A stretch of DNA of 64,000 nucleotides from Paenibacillus radicis (ex Gao et al. 2016) (lineage in GTDB: Bacteria; Bacillota; Bacilli; Paenibacillales; Paenibacillaceae), in NCBI RefSeq assembly GCF_014641555.1, contig NZ_BMHY01000018.1, forward strand, positions 1-64,000, written 5' to 3'. Position 1 is the first letter of the stretch. The number at the start of each line of letters is the position of its first letter. The translations under genes were made by a program, and so were the position numbers. A model generated the notes under the pieces. That model saw only the letters and a program-made list of their open reading frames with translations. It was not told the DNA's origin and did not search any database. This document shows positions 1 through 8,231 of this stretch, one piece after another.

Positions 1-35
1 CCGCAGGGTCCTGGGAGAGTAGGACGTCGCCAAGC
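1..35 (+). rRNA. rrf: 5S ribosomal RNA, 3' end only
   Basis: The first bases carry the conserved 3' tail of bacterial 5S rRNA (GAGAGTAGGACGTCGCC and the closing CAAGC). The rest of the gene, and presumably 16S and 23S, lie upstream of the window. An rrn operon just before gin/csfB matches rrnA of B. subtilis. Confidence 0.85.
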
Positions 36-43
36 ACGAGAAG

Positions 44-71
44 CCTGCCGCATGTTTGCGGCAGGTTTTTT
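44..71 (+). terminator. rrn operon terminator
   Basis: A perfect 9-bp stem (CCTGCCGCA / TGCGGCAGG) with a TGTT loop is followed by TTTTTT. It lies 8 bases after the 5S end and is a textbook intrinsic terminator. Confidence 0.9.
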
Positions 72-373
72 GTTGTGTACACAGAAAACCGAACACTAAC
101 GTTACCCTCACAAGTATTATCGACTTCTAGAACCTCCAGCCCTCAAATTTCTAACCATTTGACCTCCATCGCTTAATAGCAAAGAAGCGCTCTAACCTCT
201 CCGTCGGGATGTAGTGAAGTAACAAGGATTCGATATGGCAGCTGTTCTTCCGTCTAGCGTACCTTTTCAGTTCTCTAATAGATCCCCACAAAGTAACCGA
301 ATGCGCTGACTCTTACTCCAACATCCGACGTTACTGGGACATGCAGGCAGAAAGTTGTTGCAGACGATCCCTA

Positions 374-570
374 AGCCTGATCAAAATGCAAAAGTACATT
401 TTGATCAGGCTAAAAATCGTTAAAATCGCCTTCAAAATGTAAAAGTGCAGGTGAAATGGGTAAAATTCGCCGAAATCATCGCAAAAAGCCGAGTCAAACT
501 GCACTTTTGCATTTTGATGCCCGTTTTAGACGAAAAAGAGTCAAACAAAATGCACTTTTACATTTTGTTT
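374..570. repeat. nested inverted-repeat array, four copies of a 16-bp word
   Basis: The word CAAAATGYAAAAGTRCA occurs on the + strand at about 383 and 433 and inverted at about 501-516 and 552-567, about 50 bp apart within each pair and symmetric around position 475. The left outer copy sits in a perfect 15-bp palindrome (374-388 with 397-411, 8-base loop). The right outer copy sits in a 10-bp palindrome (543-552 with 561-570, 8-base loop). The inner copies (432-450 and 499-517) pair over 19 bp with one G-U type mismatch. The function is unknown: a protein-binding array, a processing signal or a mobile intergenic repeat are possible. Confidence 0.8.
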
Positions 571-764
571 CCCCGTTTGAGCGTGAAACGCTGGCGGACC
601 AAGCAACGCTCTCAAAAATTAGTGTGTTAAAGCAGAAACGGAGCGAAACGAGCCCAGGCTGACTTTTTGAAGCTTCGATAGATTGAAGGAGTCGGGTTAG
701 TGACGGAGAGACGAAGCAAGAATGGCAGCATGGGCCGTTTCGCGCAGCGGAGGCTTGCTCTAAC

Positions 765-803
765 AGCCTGCCTTGCCATAGTTCCAGCATGGCAAGGCAG
801 GCT
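765..803. terminator. 15-bp perfect hairpin at the 3' end of the convergent membrane-protein gene
   Basis: AGCCTGCCTTGCCAT (765-779) and its exact reverse complement (789-803) flank a 9-base loop, 13 bp past the stop codon of the minus-strand gene. There is no clear T-run on either side, so termination is inferred from position and stem strength. Confidence 0.5.
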
Positions 804-816
804 ATCACATTTGAGT

Positions 817-1347
817 CTACCGATGATAATAGGAAGCCTCAAACTTTTGCAGGCGGAGTACGCCATCCTTCTCCTGGCGGCGGAAGACGAAGGACAGCAG
901 CATACGGGGAACAAGCAGCCAGAAGTGCCAGAAGATAATACTGATCATAAGCGATTCATGCAGCCAAGGATACATAATACAGGCGACACACAGGCCGATC
1001 CAGAAGAGGTGGCGGTGGACGCGTCGGAAGAGCTTTAGCCGAATATCATTTGCCGGCTTGAAGCCGAACCAGGGAGGCGTAATGCCCCACTTCCATTTAC
1101 GGTCGGCAGCTTCGTCCACTCTAATAAATGTGAGCAGCAAGATGGCTAGGTGAATGACTTGTACAACAGCGAAGCCGAACAGCCAGCTGAACACACCCTG
1201 CATTCCATATACGAGCAATTCAAATCCAAAAAGAATAGCAGCGGTCAAGATATGGCTGGATACGAGCTCAGGCTGAATCAGCTTTCTTTTGACAAGTCTA
1301 TATTGGTACACGGTAGCGGAAGATTGATCGGATAACGATTGGCGCAC
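817..1347 (-). CDS. multispanning membrane protein of unknown function
   Basis: A 176-residue protein starting at GTG 1347, with an AAAGGGGGAA ribosome-binding site about 12 bases upstream. Four hydrophobic segments are visible, at about residues 33-50, 52-73, 112-130 and 133-152. Between the second and third lies a polar, basic stretch (DEAADRKWKWG..PPWFGF), probably cytoplasmic. I recognise no catalytic motif and cannot assign a family. It faces the rrn operon and is divergent from gin, so it is its own transcription unit. B. subtilis has no such gene at this position, so it may be lineage-specific. Coding status is supported by the consistent hydrophobic pattern and the hairpin just past its stop; the exact start is uncertain. 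Confidence 0.65.
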   Translation of the reverse strand: MRQSLSDQSSATVYQYRLVKRKLIQPELVSSHILTAAILFGFELLVYGMQGVFSWLFGFAVVQVIHLAILLLTFIRVDEAADRKWKWGITPPWFGFKPANDIRLKLFRRVHRHLFWIGLCVACIMYPWLHESLMISIIFWHFWLLVPRMLLSFVFRRQEKDGVLRLQKFEASYYHR

Positions 1348-1510
1348 CGGTTAACGTTCCCCCTTTAACAAAAAAAGTATCTAATAGTATATCGGCTTAA
1401 TCGCAATATCTGTCCATAGCATCACAATAAAAAACAGCTGCGATAGTAATCACCAAATGGGCGGATGCCGCATACGATATAGAAATATTTGAAAATGGAC
1501 TATGAAAGAA

Positions 1511-1540
1511 GTATAAACCACTAGAATATATGCCATAATA
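1511..1540 (+). promoter_or_regulatory. putative SigF promoter of gin
   Basis: GTATA (1511-1515), a 15-bp spacer and TGCCATAATA (1531-1540) match the SigF consensus GYWTA-N15-GGNRAYAMTW at 5/5 and 8/10 positions. csfB of B. subtilis is known to be SigF-dependent, which agrees. Confidence 0.5.
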
Positions 1541-1577
1541 GTAGCTATATAGATATACAGGAAGGTGGAATAGCGTG

Positions 1578-1769
1578 ATGTCAGAAGATCGCCGACTGCA
1601 CTGTATTATATGCGGCCAACACAAGGCCGAGGGTGAAGGGATTTGCATCGTAACCGAATTTATATGCGACAGCTGCGAGGCCGAGATGGTTCGCACCGAT
1701 GTACAGGACGCTAAATATCCTTTTTTCATTCATCAGATGAAACAAATCTTTATCGAAAAAAATGCATGA
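1578..1769 (+). CDS. gin: anti-sigma-G factor Gin (CsfB)
   Basis: A 63-residue zinc-finger protein with two Cys pairs: CIICG near residue 9 and CDSCE near residue 33. The spacing and the intervening 'hydrophobic-T-FIC' pattern match Gin/CsfB of B. subtilis. In that family Gin binds SigG (and SigE) and blocks premature late sigma-factor activity during sporulation. ATG 1578 is chosen because AAGGTGGAA lies 7 bases upstream; GTG 1575 is an alternative adding one residue. It stands alone between a SigF-like promoter and an intrinsic terminator. Position directly after the rrn operon is as in B. subtilis. Confidence 0.88.
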   Translation: MSEDRRLHCIICGQHKAEGEGICIVTEFICDSCEAEMVRTDVQDAKYPFFIHQMKQIFIEKNA

Positions 1770-1802
1770 GCGGACTCTGTTGCCAGAAGCCGCTCTTTTT
1801 TT
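1768..1802 (+). terminator. gin terminator
   Basis: Stem GAGCGG/CCGCTC (1768-1773, 1790-1795) with an inner TCTG/CAGA pairing is followed by TTTTTTT. It overlaps the gin stop codon. Confidence 0.85.
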
Positions 1803-1861
1803 GCCACAAATTTGAGATACAATAGAAGAAAGACGCAAATAGAGAGGAAACAACAACTGCT

Positions 1862-3502
1862 ATGAACCGATTACATGCACCGCTATTCGAATCGCTGAGG
1901 AAGCTCGCCGATCAACGGCCTGCAAGCTTCCATGTGCCGGGCCATCGGTATGGTTCAATTTTTGGCGACGACTCTAGCAGCAGCATCGAACCGGAAAAAG
2001 CCGCATTTCAAGCTATTATGCAGCTGGACACCACGGAGCTTTCCGCCACCGATGATTTACATCATCCAGAGGCTGCTATTGCGGAAGCCCAGCAACTGGC
2101 TGCTGCTTGCTTTGGAGCTGAAGAAACCTGCTTCCTCGTAGGCGGCAGCACATCAGGAAATCTGGCTCTGCTGCTCGGCGTATGCGATCCAGGCGACATC
2201 ATCATCGTTCAGCGTAATGTTCATAAATCCGTGATTAACGGGCTGAAGCTGGCAGGCGCGCGTGCGGTGTTCATCATGCCACAGATCGATGAGCGTACGG
2301 GAATTGCGACGCTGCCATCGCTGGCTTCCGTTAGCCAAGCGCTTGCTCAATATCCGGAGGCAAAAGCCGTCTTCGTCACCAATCCGAACTACTATGGAAT
2401 GAGCACAAGGCTGGGGCCGTATGCAGATTTCATACATGCAGAGGGTAAAATGCTGCTAGTAGACGAGGCGCATGGCGCCCACTACGGCTTTCATCCGCTT
2501 TTGCCGGAATCTGCTGTGGGGGCAGGGGCCGATGGGGTGGTGCAGTCTACGCATAAGACGCTGACTGCACTCACGATGGGCGCGATGCTCCACATGCAAG
2601 GAGAGAGGCTGCCGAGAGCTGCTGTACGGCAGGCGCTGGCCACTGTACAGAGCTCTAGTCCTTCTTTTCCGATCATGGCTTCGTTAGATATTTCCCGAGC
2701 AATGATTGAACGCCACCGTGAAGGATGGTTTGAACCGGGCATTCAAGCTGCAGCGGTTTTTAGAAACTGGTTAGCGGAGCGAAATCCAAAGTGGCTGGCA
2801 ACCCTTCATCCAGAGGATCGATCCTCAGCCTATGACCAGCTTGATCCGCTTCGCGTTCTTATTACCGATACGACTGGCAATCACTCCGGATTTGAGCTGC
2901 AGCGGCTGCTCGAAGAGCAAGGCTGCTGGGCGGAGATGGCCGACCCCCGGTATGTTGTACTAGTATTCGGTATTCAGACCACGATGCAGGATGTAGAGCG
3001 TTTAATTAAGGCCTGCGAAATAATCGAAGCACGTATCGTAAACTTTGCTGTGACAACACCAATTATGCCTGAGGCTCAACCTAAGCTATTACCAGAGCGG
3101 GACGCAAATTCAGCACTAGTGATGTCGAGTCATCCTATCGTACAAGGGGATTTGAAATCATTACAGACAGAAATAGAAGTTCAAACAGAAGTTCAAGCAA
3201 AGGATCAAACAGAGAATCAAGCAACCGAAGATCAACCAGACAACCTAGCATCAGTTCAAGCGGTGACGGAGCCGATTTCTTTTGCAAGGACAAACTCTAT
3301 TGCCCGGGTAAAGCTAGCGGAGGCGGCAGGCCGCTGCTCTGCTGAGATGGTAGTCCCTTATCCTCCAGGAATTCCTGTGCTGTATGCGGGAGAAAGAATA
3401 ACGGAGGCTTCCATTCGTCAGATCAGTCACCTTGCCAAGCACGGAGCGAAGTTCCAAGGAGCTTCAGACCCGTCCATGCAGACGATAGAAGTACAGGAGT
3501 GA
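1862..3502 (+). CDS. PLP-dependent Orn/Lys/Arg decarboxylase-family protein (YaaO-like)
   Basis: A 546-residue fold-type I PLP enzyme. Visible motifs are HVPGH near residue 24, the substrate/PLP region TSGN (~153), the PLP aspartate in VDEAHGAHYG (~201) and the Schiff-base lysine in STHKTLTALT (~230). The family decarboxylates arginine, lysine or ornithine and feeds polyamine synthesis; B. subtilis yaaO sits just upstream of tmk, as here. The substrate cannot be told from sequence. Around residues 440-470 there is a low-complexity Gln/Glu/Thr-rich insertion (repeated VQTE, KDQTENQ) before the C-terminal domain (PYPPGIPVLYAGE) resumes. The ATG follows GAGAGGAAA by about 10 bases. Confidence 0.85.
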   Translation: MNRLHAPLFESLRKLADQRPASFHVPGHRYGSIFGDDSSSSIEPEKAAFQAIMQLDTTELSATDDLHHPEAAIAEAQQLAAACFGAEETCFLVGGSTSGNLALLLGVCDPGDIIIVQRNVHKSVINGLKLAGARAVFIMPQIDERTGIATLPSLASVSQALAQYPEAKAVFVTNPNYYGMSTRLGPYADFIHAEGKMLLVDEAHGAHYGFHPLLPESAVGAGADGVVQSTHKTLTALTMGAMLHMQGERLPRAAVRQALATVQSSSPSFPIMASLDISRAMIERHREGWFEPGIQAAAVFRNWLAERNPKWLATLHPEDRSSAYDQLDPLRVLITDTTGNHSGFELQRLLEEQGCWAEMADPRYVVLVFGIQTTMQDVERLIKACEIIEARIVNFAVTTPIMPEAQPKLLPERDANSALVMSSHPIVQGDLKSLQTEIEVQTEVQAKDQTENQATEDQPDNLASVQAVTEPISFARTNSIARVKLAEAAGRCSAEMVVPYPPGIPVLYAGERITEASIRQISHLAKHGAKFQGASDPSMQTIEVQE

Positions 3503-3628
3503 TGGGAAATGTTAAGGAATATGAGGCAATTCTCATTGACATGGGTATAGGCTTTGCTAGAATGGTAGTAAGGCAAGACATATTGCCTTTGATATAGAAG
3601 GTTTATTACGAATCAGGAGCATAAGACG

Positions 3629-4282
3629 TTGAACAAGGGAATTTTCATTACAATAGAAGGCGGAGAAGGCTCCGGCAAAACTACACTGATCGAGCGCATC
3701 TCGCATACGATGCAGCAGCGGGGGAAAACCGCCGTGATCACACGTGAGCCGGGCGGTATTCCAATCGCCGAACAGATCCGCGCGGTTATTCTGGACCGCA
3801 GTCACACAGAGATGGATGCCCGGACGGAAGCACTGCTGTATGCAGCGGCACGCCGGCAGCATCTTGTCGAGAAGGTCATGCCAGCGCTTGAAGCCGGCAA
3901 GATCGTCATCTGCGATCGCTTCGTCGATAGCAGCTTAGCTTATCAAGGCCATGCCCGGGGGTTAGGAATGGATGAAGTATGGTCCATTAATCAATTTGCC
4001 ATTAATGGTCTCATGCCTCATCTGACGATCTACATGGACATTGACCCTGTAGTTGGGCTAAACCGGATCAGTCAATCCGCTGAACGGGAAGTAAACCGTC
4101 TCGATCTGGAATCGCTTGCCTTCCATGAGAAGGTACGCGAAGGGTATCGCTTGTTGCTGGAGCAATATCCGGATCGGATCGTTAAGCTTCAAGCGGAGAA
4201 CGCCGCAGAGGTTGTCTATCAGGAAGCTATGGCGGTTATCGACGCCAGATTCGCCTCCTTTTTCGCTGCTGGCGGGGTGTAA
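3629..4282 (+). CDS. tmk: thymidylate kinase
   Basis: Phosphorylates dTMP to dTDP with ATP, in the cytoplasmic dTTP pathway. The 217-residue protein shows the P-loop GGEGSGKT at residues 11-18, the dTMP-binding REPGG (~40), and the conserved DRFVDSSLAYQG (~95). Length matches bacterial Tmk (about 210). It starts with TTG 3629; TCAGGAG lies about 10 bases upstream and no better start is in frame. It begins the conserved tmk-darA-yaaR-holB-ricT-yabA-trmN-rsmI cluster. Confidence 0.95.
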   Translation: MNKGIFITIEGGEGSGKTTLIERISHTMQQRGKTAVITREPGGIPIAEQIRAVILDRSHTEMDARTEALLYAAARRQHLVEKVMPALEAGKIVICDRFVDSSLAYQGHARGLGMDEVWSINQFAINGLMPHLTIYMDIDPVVGLNRISQSAEREVNRLDLESLAFHEKVREGYRLLLEQYPDRIVKLQAENAAEVVYQEAMAVIDARFASFFAAGGV

Positions 4283-4324
4283 GAAGCAAGAACGATAGGA
4301 TCATCTAAAACAGGAGGTATGAGG

Positions 4325-4654
4325 ATGAAATTAGTCATTGCGATCGTGCAGGATAAAGACAGCAATCGGTTGTCCAATGCGTTGGTGAAGGATGGATTCA
4401 GAGCGACCAAGCTTGCCAGTACAGGCGGTTTTCTTCGAGCAGGCAATACGACATTCATGATCGGGATTGAGGATGAGCGTGTTCACGAGGTGCTTCAAGT
4501 CATTAGCTCCAATTGCAAAGTAAGAGATCAACTGGTTACACCTGTCTCGCCGATCGGGGGCTCAACGGATTCCTATATTCCATTCCCTGTTGAAGTGCAA
4601 GTAGGCGGCGCAGCCGTATTCGTCGTACCGGTGGAACGGTTCGAACATTTCTGA
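4325..4654 (+). CDS. darA: c-di-AMP-binding PII-like protein DarA (YaaQ/PstA)
   Basis: A 109-residue PII-like signal protein. KLVIAIVQDKDSNRL at the N-terminus, TKLASTGGFLRAGNTTFMIG in the T-loop region and PVEVQVGGAAVFV at the end closely match YaaQ of B. subtilis, which binds cyclic di-AMP as a trimer. Downstream targets in this organism are unknown. ATG 4325 is preferred over ATG 4319 because CAGGAGGT lies 6-7 bases upstream of it. The same window carries a c-di-AMP riboswitch upstream of yabE. Confidence 0.92.
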   Translation: MKLVIAIVQDKDSNRLSNALVKDGFRATKLASTGGFLRAGNTTFMIGIEDERVHEVLQVISSNCKVRDQLVTPVSPIGGSTDSYIPFPVEVQVGGAAVFVVPVERFEHF

Positions 4655-4671
4655 AATGGGCGTGAGCAGCG

Positions 4672-5115
4672 ATGAAGATTGATTCAGGTTATCGCCCGCT
4701 GGGGCAAAGCCGCACGAACGCTGATGCCGCGACGAAGCCGGTGCAGATGCGAAACTTCGCCGACGCCATGGTGCAGCAGGAAGCGCAGCGCACGCAGGAT
4801 CAGCTGCAGCAGAAGCTGCAGGATATTCATAATCAGGGGGAGAGGCTCGCAAGGACGATGACCGTCCGCGAGCTTAAGCTCTATCGCCAGATGGTTAAGC
4901 GTTTCCTGGAGGATACGGTTCGCCGGGGCATTGGACTGAAGGAGCTTCGCGGTTTCGACCGCAGAGGCCGGACGAAACGGTACAAGCTGCTGGACGAGAT
5001 TGACGAGGCGCTTGTCTCCATGGCTGAAGAGCTGCTGGACAGCGAACAGGGACGTATTGAGCTGCTCGGCCGGATTGGCGAAATCCGCGGCATGCTCATT
5101 AATCTATTGTTTTAG
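4672..5115 (+). CDS. yaaR: YaaR family protein (DUF327)
   Basis: A 147-residue, highly charged, mostly helical protein. The core RELKLYRQMVKRFLEDTV and KELRGFDRRGRTKRYKLLDEID is typical of YaaR/DUF327 proteins, always found between darA and holB in this gene neighbourhood. No biochemical function is firmly known. An alanine/glutamine-rich helix precedes the core (residues ~20-60), with coiled-coil character. It begins 17 bases after darA, consistent with one operon. Confidence 0.85.
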   Translation: MKIDSGYRPLGQSRTNADAATKPVQMRNFADAMVQQEAQRTQDQLQQKLQDIHNQGERLARTMTVRELKLYRQMVKRFLEDTVRRGIGLKELRGFDRRGRTKRYKLLDEIDEALVSMAEELLDSEQGRIELLGRIGEIRGMLINLLF

Positions 5116-5139
5116 AAGAAGGAAGGATAGCGAAGTGCA

Positions 5140-6117
5140 ATGAGCATGGAACAAGTAGCCGGACAATGGAAAGCGAAGCGAATACTAAAGCATGCGCTTC
5201 AAAGCGGCAAAGTATCGCATGCTTATTTATTTAACGGACCTTCCGGAACGGGAAGGATGGCTCTGGCCCGGGCATTCGCGAAAGCGTTGTTCTGCACCTC
5301 AGGCGGAGATGACGCTTGTGACCAATGTCTGGAATGCCGCAAGTTCGAGAACGGCAACCAGCCGGATTTGCTGCGGATAGAACCTGACGGGCAATCGATC
5401 AAGATCGAACAGATCCGCGATCTGCAGCGCGAGCTTGCCTACCGGGGCAGCGGCACGAAGCGCAAAATCTACATCATCGAGCGAGCGGAGAAAATGACGA
5501 TTCAAGCCGCAAACAGCTTGCTTAAATTTTTGGAAGAACCGTTATCGCCGGTTGTAGCGATTTTAATTACCGATAATGGACAAGCCGTCCTGCCAACGAT
5601 CCGATCGCGTGCGCAGTGGGTGCCTTTTCTGCCATTCTCGCCAAATGAGATGCTGCAGGCTTTGATAGATGAAGGAATATCCCCGACACTAGCCCGCGCG
5701 GCGGTGCAACTCAGCTCCGGATTGGATGGGGCTAGAGAAATCATCCAGCAGAATCAGTTTGCAGAAATCAGAAACGTAGTGATACAATTAGGGAAGGAGA
5801 GTCTGACCCGATTCACCGCGGCAATGATTTCCATTCAGCAGCAGTATATTAAGACGGATTTAGCGAACAATCCGCAGCTGTTGCTATCCCTATTAGTTTT
5901 ATGGTTCAAGGACATGATTCAATTTCAAGCTGGAAGACAAGAAAGCATCGTTTATATAGATCAGTTGGAATGGATAAGCAAGCATGCGTTCAGCCGTCCG
6001 ATCGAGGGATGGGTGGCCTGTATCGAGCATACGCTGGAAGCAGGTAAGCGCATACGCTCTAATGTAGCGCCTCAACTTGCATTGGAGCAATTATTGGTAA
6101 ACCTACAGGAGGGCTAA
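5140..6117 (+). CDS. holB: DNA polymerase III subunit delta'
   Basis: A clamp-loader subunit that helps load the beta clamp on primed DNA. The 325-residue protein has the AAA+ layout: QxxAKRILKHAL at the N-terminus, a Walker-A-like GPSGTGR near residue 34, and a zinc finger with four Cys between about residues 51 and 64 (CTSG..CDQCLEC). Two typical residues differ: the P-loop lysine is arginine (TGRM) and the SRC motif reads SRAQ. Non-hydrolysing delta' subunits tolerate such changes, so I read this as a normal but ATPase-inactive delta'. The next gene, ricT, starts 4 bases after its stop. Confidence 0.92.
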   Translation: MSMEQVAGQWKAKRILKHALQSGKVSHAYLFNGPSGTGRMALARAFAKALFCTSGGDDACDQCLECRKFENGNQPDLLRIEPDGQSIKIEQIRDLQRELAYRGSGTKRKIYIIERAEKMTIQAANSLLKFLEEPLSPVVAILITDNGQAVLPTIRSRAQWVPFLPFSPNEMLQALIDEGISPTLARAAVQLSSGLDGAREIIQQNQFAEIRNVVIQLGKESLTRFTAAMISIQQQYIKTDLANNPQLLLSLLVLWFKDMIQFQAGRQESIVYIDQLEWISKHAFSRPIEGWVACIEHTLEAGKRIRSNVAPQLALEQLLVNLQEG

Positions 6118-6121
6118 ATCC

Positions 6122-6925
6122 TTGTATAATGTCGTCGGCGTCCGCTTTAAGAAAGCGGGCAAGATTTACTACTTTGATCCGGCCTTGCATCCGGTGGACA
6201 AGGACCAGCATGTCATTGTCGAGACGGCAAGGGGTATCGAGTACGGTAAAGTTGTGGTAGGACAAAAAGAAGTCGGTGAATCAGATGTCGTCCTCCCGTT
6301 AAAGAAAGTGATTCGTATCGCAAGCGATGTAGACGCCAAGGTTGTGGAAGAGAATCGCTCCGCAGCTAAGAATGCGTTTGCTACCTGCTTGGACAAGATA
6401 AAGGATCATCAGCTGAAAATGAAGCTCGTTGACGTCGAATTCACCTTCGACCGCAACAAAATCATTTTTTATTTTACAGCTGAAGGCCGAGTTGACTTCC
6501 GCGAGCTGGTAAAGGATCTGGCCAGCGTGTTTCGCACCCGGATCGAGCTTCGGCAGATCGGTGTGCGTGACGAGGCGAAGATGCTTGGCGGAATCGGACC
6601 ATGCGGACGGGTGCTATGCTGCTCGTCATGGCTGGGAGACTTTGAGCCCGTATCCATCAAGATGGCCAAAGATCAGAATTTATCGCTCAATCCGACGAAA
6701 ATTTCCGGGTTATGCGGCCGTCTCATGTGCTGCTTGAAGTACGAGCATGACAATTATGAAAGCATTCGCGAAGAGCTTCCCGCTGTTGGGAAGATTGTAG
6801 TGACATCTTTCGGAGAAGGCAAGGTTACTGGCATCAATGCTTCCACGAAATCGATTTATGTCCAGCTATTTGACGTATCGGGCAAAGCGAAGGAACTTTC
6901 GATGGATGATGTCGTAGTGAAATAA
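6122..6925 (+). CDS. ricT: RicT (YaaT), PSP1-domain regulator of RNase Y and sporulation
   Basis: The 267-residue protein contains the PSP1 C-terminal domain and the cysteine clusters GPCGRVLCC (~160) and GLCGRLMCC (~198) that ligate iron-sulphur clusters in the Ric complex of B. subtilis. There, RicT with RicA and RicF accelerates RNase Y processing and Spo0A phosphorylation. It starts with TTG 6122; the holB 3' end supplies AGGAGGGCTAAATCC upstream, a strong ribosome-binding site. Partners RicA and RicF are not in this window. Length is close to B. subtilis YaaT (275). Confidence 0.93.
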   Translation: MYNVVGVRFKKAGKIYYFDPALHPVDKDQHVIVETARGIEYGKVVVGQKEVGESDVVLPLKKVIRIASDVDAKVVEENRSAAKNAFATCLDKIKDHQLKMKLVDVEFTFDRNKIIFYFTAEGRVDFRELVKDLASVFRTRIELRQIGVRDEAKMLGGIGPCGRVLCCSSWLGDFEPVSIKMAKDQNLSLNPTKISGLCGRLMCCLKYEHDNYESIREELPAVGKIVVTSFGEGKVTGINASTKSIYVQLFDVSGKAKELSMDDVVVK

Positions 6926-6996
6926 GAAAGGCTTTGCAGCCAATAACGGCGATCGCCGTTTATGCTTAACTATGTTTGATGCTCTGGGGTGGAAAC

Positions 6997-7431
6997 TTGG
7001 AGAAAAAAGAGATCTTCGAACAAATGGATGAGCTGGATACTCGGATGGGACAATTCCATACCGAATTAGGCGCACTGAAGCAGCGAGTCAAAGAGCTGCT
7101 GGAGGAGAATAAGCGACTAAGCTTGGAAAATAGCCAGCTGCGTAAAATTTTAAAACGCGAGACGGTTCCAGAGCAAGCAGCATCCGCGGCGAGAACGGAG
7201 ACTGCGGGAGCCAAGCCGAAACGGCAGACCGAAGCTGCTTCTTATGAAGCGATTACGGTAGACCATTCGGATGGGATCGACCCTTTCGAATCCTCGCAGC
7301 AAGCGGTGGGGGAAGGCCATGACAATTTGGCCAGACTGTACCATGAAGGTTTCCATATTTGCAATGTGTATTATGGACATCTTCGGACAGAGGGCGATTG
7401 CTTGTTCTGTTTATCTTTTTTGAATAAATAA
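6997..7431 (+). CDS. yabA: replication initiation control protein YabA
   Basis: A 144-residue protein. The N-terminal ~55 residues form a coiled coil (LDTRMGQFHTELGALKQ..), and the C-terminus carries the zinc module HICNVYYG...DCLFCLSFLN. In B. subtilis YabA bridges DnaA and the beta clamp and limits re-initiation. The linker (residues ~55-105) is longer than in B. subtilis (119 residues total). The start chosen is TTG 6997 (MEKKEIFEQMDEL) because it aligns with the family start and TGGGGTGGAA lies just upstream; TTG 6976 would add seven atypical residues. Confidence 0.92.
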   Translation: MEKKEIFEQMDELDTRMGQFHTELGALKQRVKELLEENKRLSLENSQLRKILKRETVPEQAASAARTETAGAKPKRQTEAASYEAITVDHSDGIDPFESSQQAVGEGHDNLARLYHEGFHICNVYYGHLRTEGDCLFCLSFLNK

Positions 7432-7447
7432 CCGAACATTTTAATGC

Positions 7448-7478
7448 ATACCGTCCTTGCAAGAAGAGGACGGTATCT
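7448..7478 (+). terminator. hairpin after yabA
   Basis: A perfect 10-bp stem (ATACCGTCCT 7448-7457, AGGACGGTAT 7467-7476) is followed by CTTTA. It may partly terminate transcription or protect the mRNA end between yabA and trmN. The T-run is short. Confidence 0.55.
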
Positions 7479-7496
7479 TTATGTCAGAGGAGCTAT

Positions 7497-8207
7497 ATGG
7501 ACGTGGAAGAGCAGATGGAGATCAAACTTGAAGCGAATGAACGAATTGATGATTTAATGACGGAGACGGGCTTGAAAATTATACAGAGCCGGGAAGTGTT
7601 CAGCTTCTCGCTCGATGCCGTTCTTCTCTCCAAATTTGCAACGGTTCCGAAGCGCGGACGGATCATCGATCTTTGTTCAGGCAACGGAGTCATTCCGATG
7701 CTGCTGACAACGCGGACGAAAGCGAGCATCGACGCAGTAGAAATTCAGCCTAGATTGGCTGATATGGCCCGCAGAAGCGTCGCTATGAATAAGCTGGACG
7801 AGCAAATTAAGATTATCGAAGCCGATCTTCGTCAATATATGAAGGAAGCGGGCAACGGCGTCTACGATGCGGTTACCGTTAATCCTCCTTATATGGCGGT
7901 GCAGGCCGGCGATTCCAATGAAAATGAACATTATTCGATTGCCAGGCATGAGGTGCATTGTACGCTGGAAGACGTCGTTCATGCTAGCGCCAGACTTGTC
8001 CGGTCAGGCGGTAAGGTAGCTATGGTGCATCGTCCTTCCCGATTTATCGATATTATGGAGACGATGCGCAAATATCGGCTTGAACCGAAACGGGTGCAAT
8101 TTATTCATCCGAATGCTAAAGGCGAGGCGAATATGGTTTTAATAGAAGCAATTCGCGATGGAAGGCCAGAGCTTAGAGTGCTGCCTCCTATTATGGTCTA
8201 TGAGTAA
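7497..8207 (+). CDS. yabB: tRNA1(Val) (adenine37-N6)-methyltransferase (YabB/TrmN6-like)
   Basis: A 236-residue SAM-dependent methyltransferase. The SAM-binding motif I (IIDLCSGNGVIPMLL, ~residue 60) and the adenine-N6 signature NPPY (~residue 128) are visible, followed by the typical ARHE..CTLEDVVHASARLVRSGG. Family members methylate adenine, for TrmN6 A37 of tRNA-Val; the substrate here is inferred from homology. It lies 24 bases before rsmI. The GIY-YIG gene yazA, which separates these two genes in B. subtilis, is absent. Confidence 0.88.
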   Translation: MDVEEQMEIKLEANERIDDLMTETGLKIIQSREVFSFSLDAVLLSKFATVPKRGRIIDLCSGNGVIPMLLTTRTKASIDAVEIQPRLADMARRSVAMNKLDEQIKIIEADLRQYMKEAGNGVYDAVTVNPPYMAVQAGDSNENEHYSIARHEVHCTLEDVVHASARLVRSGGKVAMVHRPSRFIDIMETMRKYRLEPKRVQFIHPNAKGEANMVLIEAIRDGRPELRVLPPIMVYE

Positions 8208-8231
8208 GATGCAAAGGAGCGTGGGGAACAG

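Larger units (their letters stand above)
72..816. other. 745-bp non-coding stretch downstream of the rrn operon
   Basis: No convincing gene is visible. Short frames at 445-662 run through inverted repeats and lack ribosome-binding sites. The stretch holds the repeat array at 374-570 and the hairpin at 765-803; I recognise nothing else between 72 and 373 or between 571 and 764. Confidence 0.6.

Noticed and set aside
445..662. Two overlapping small frames in the inverted-repeat array
   Set aside because: They are built from the repeat words and lack initiation signals.
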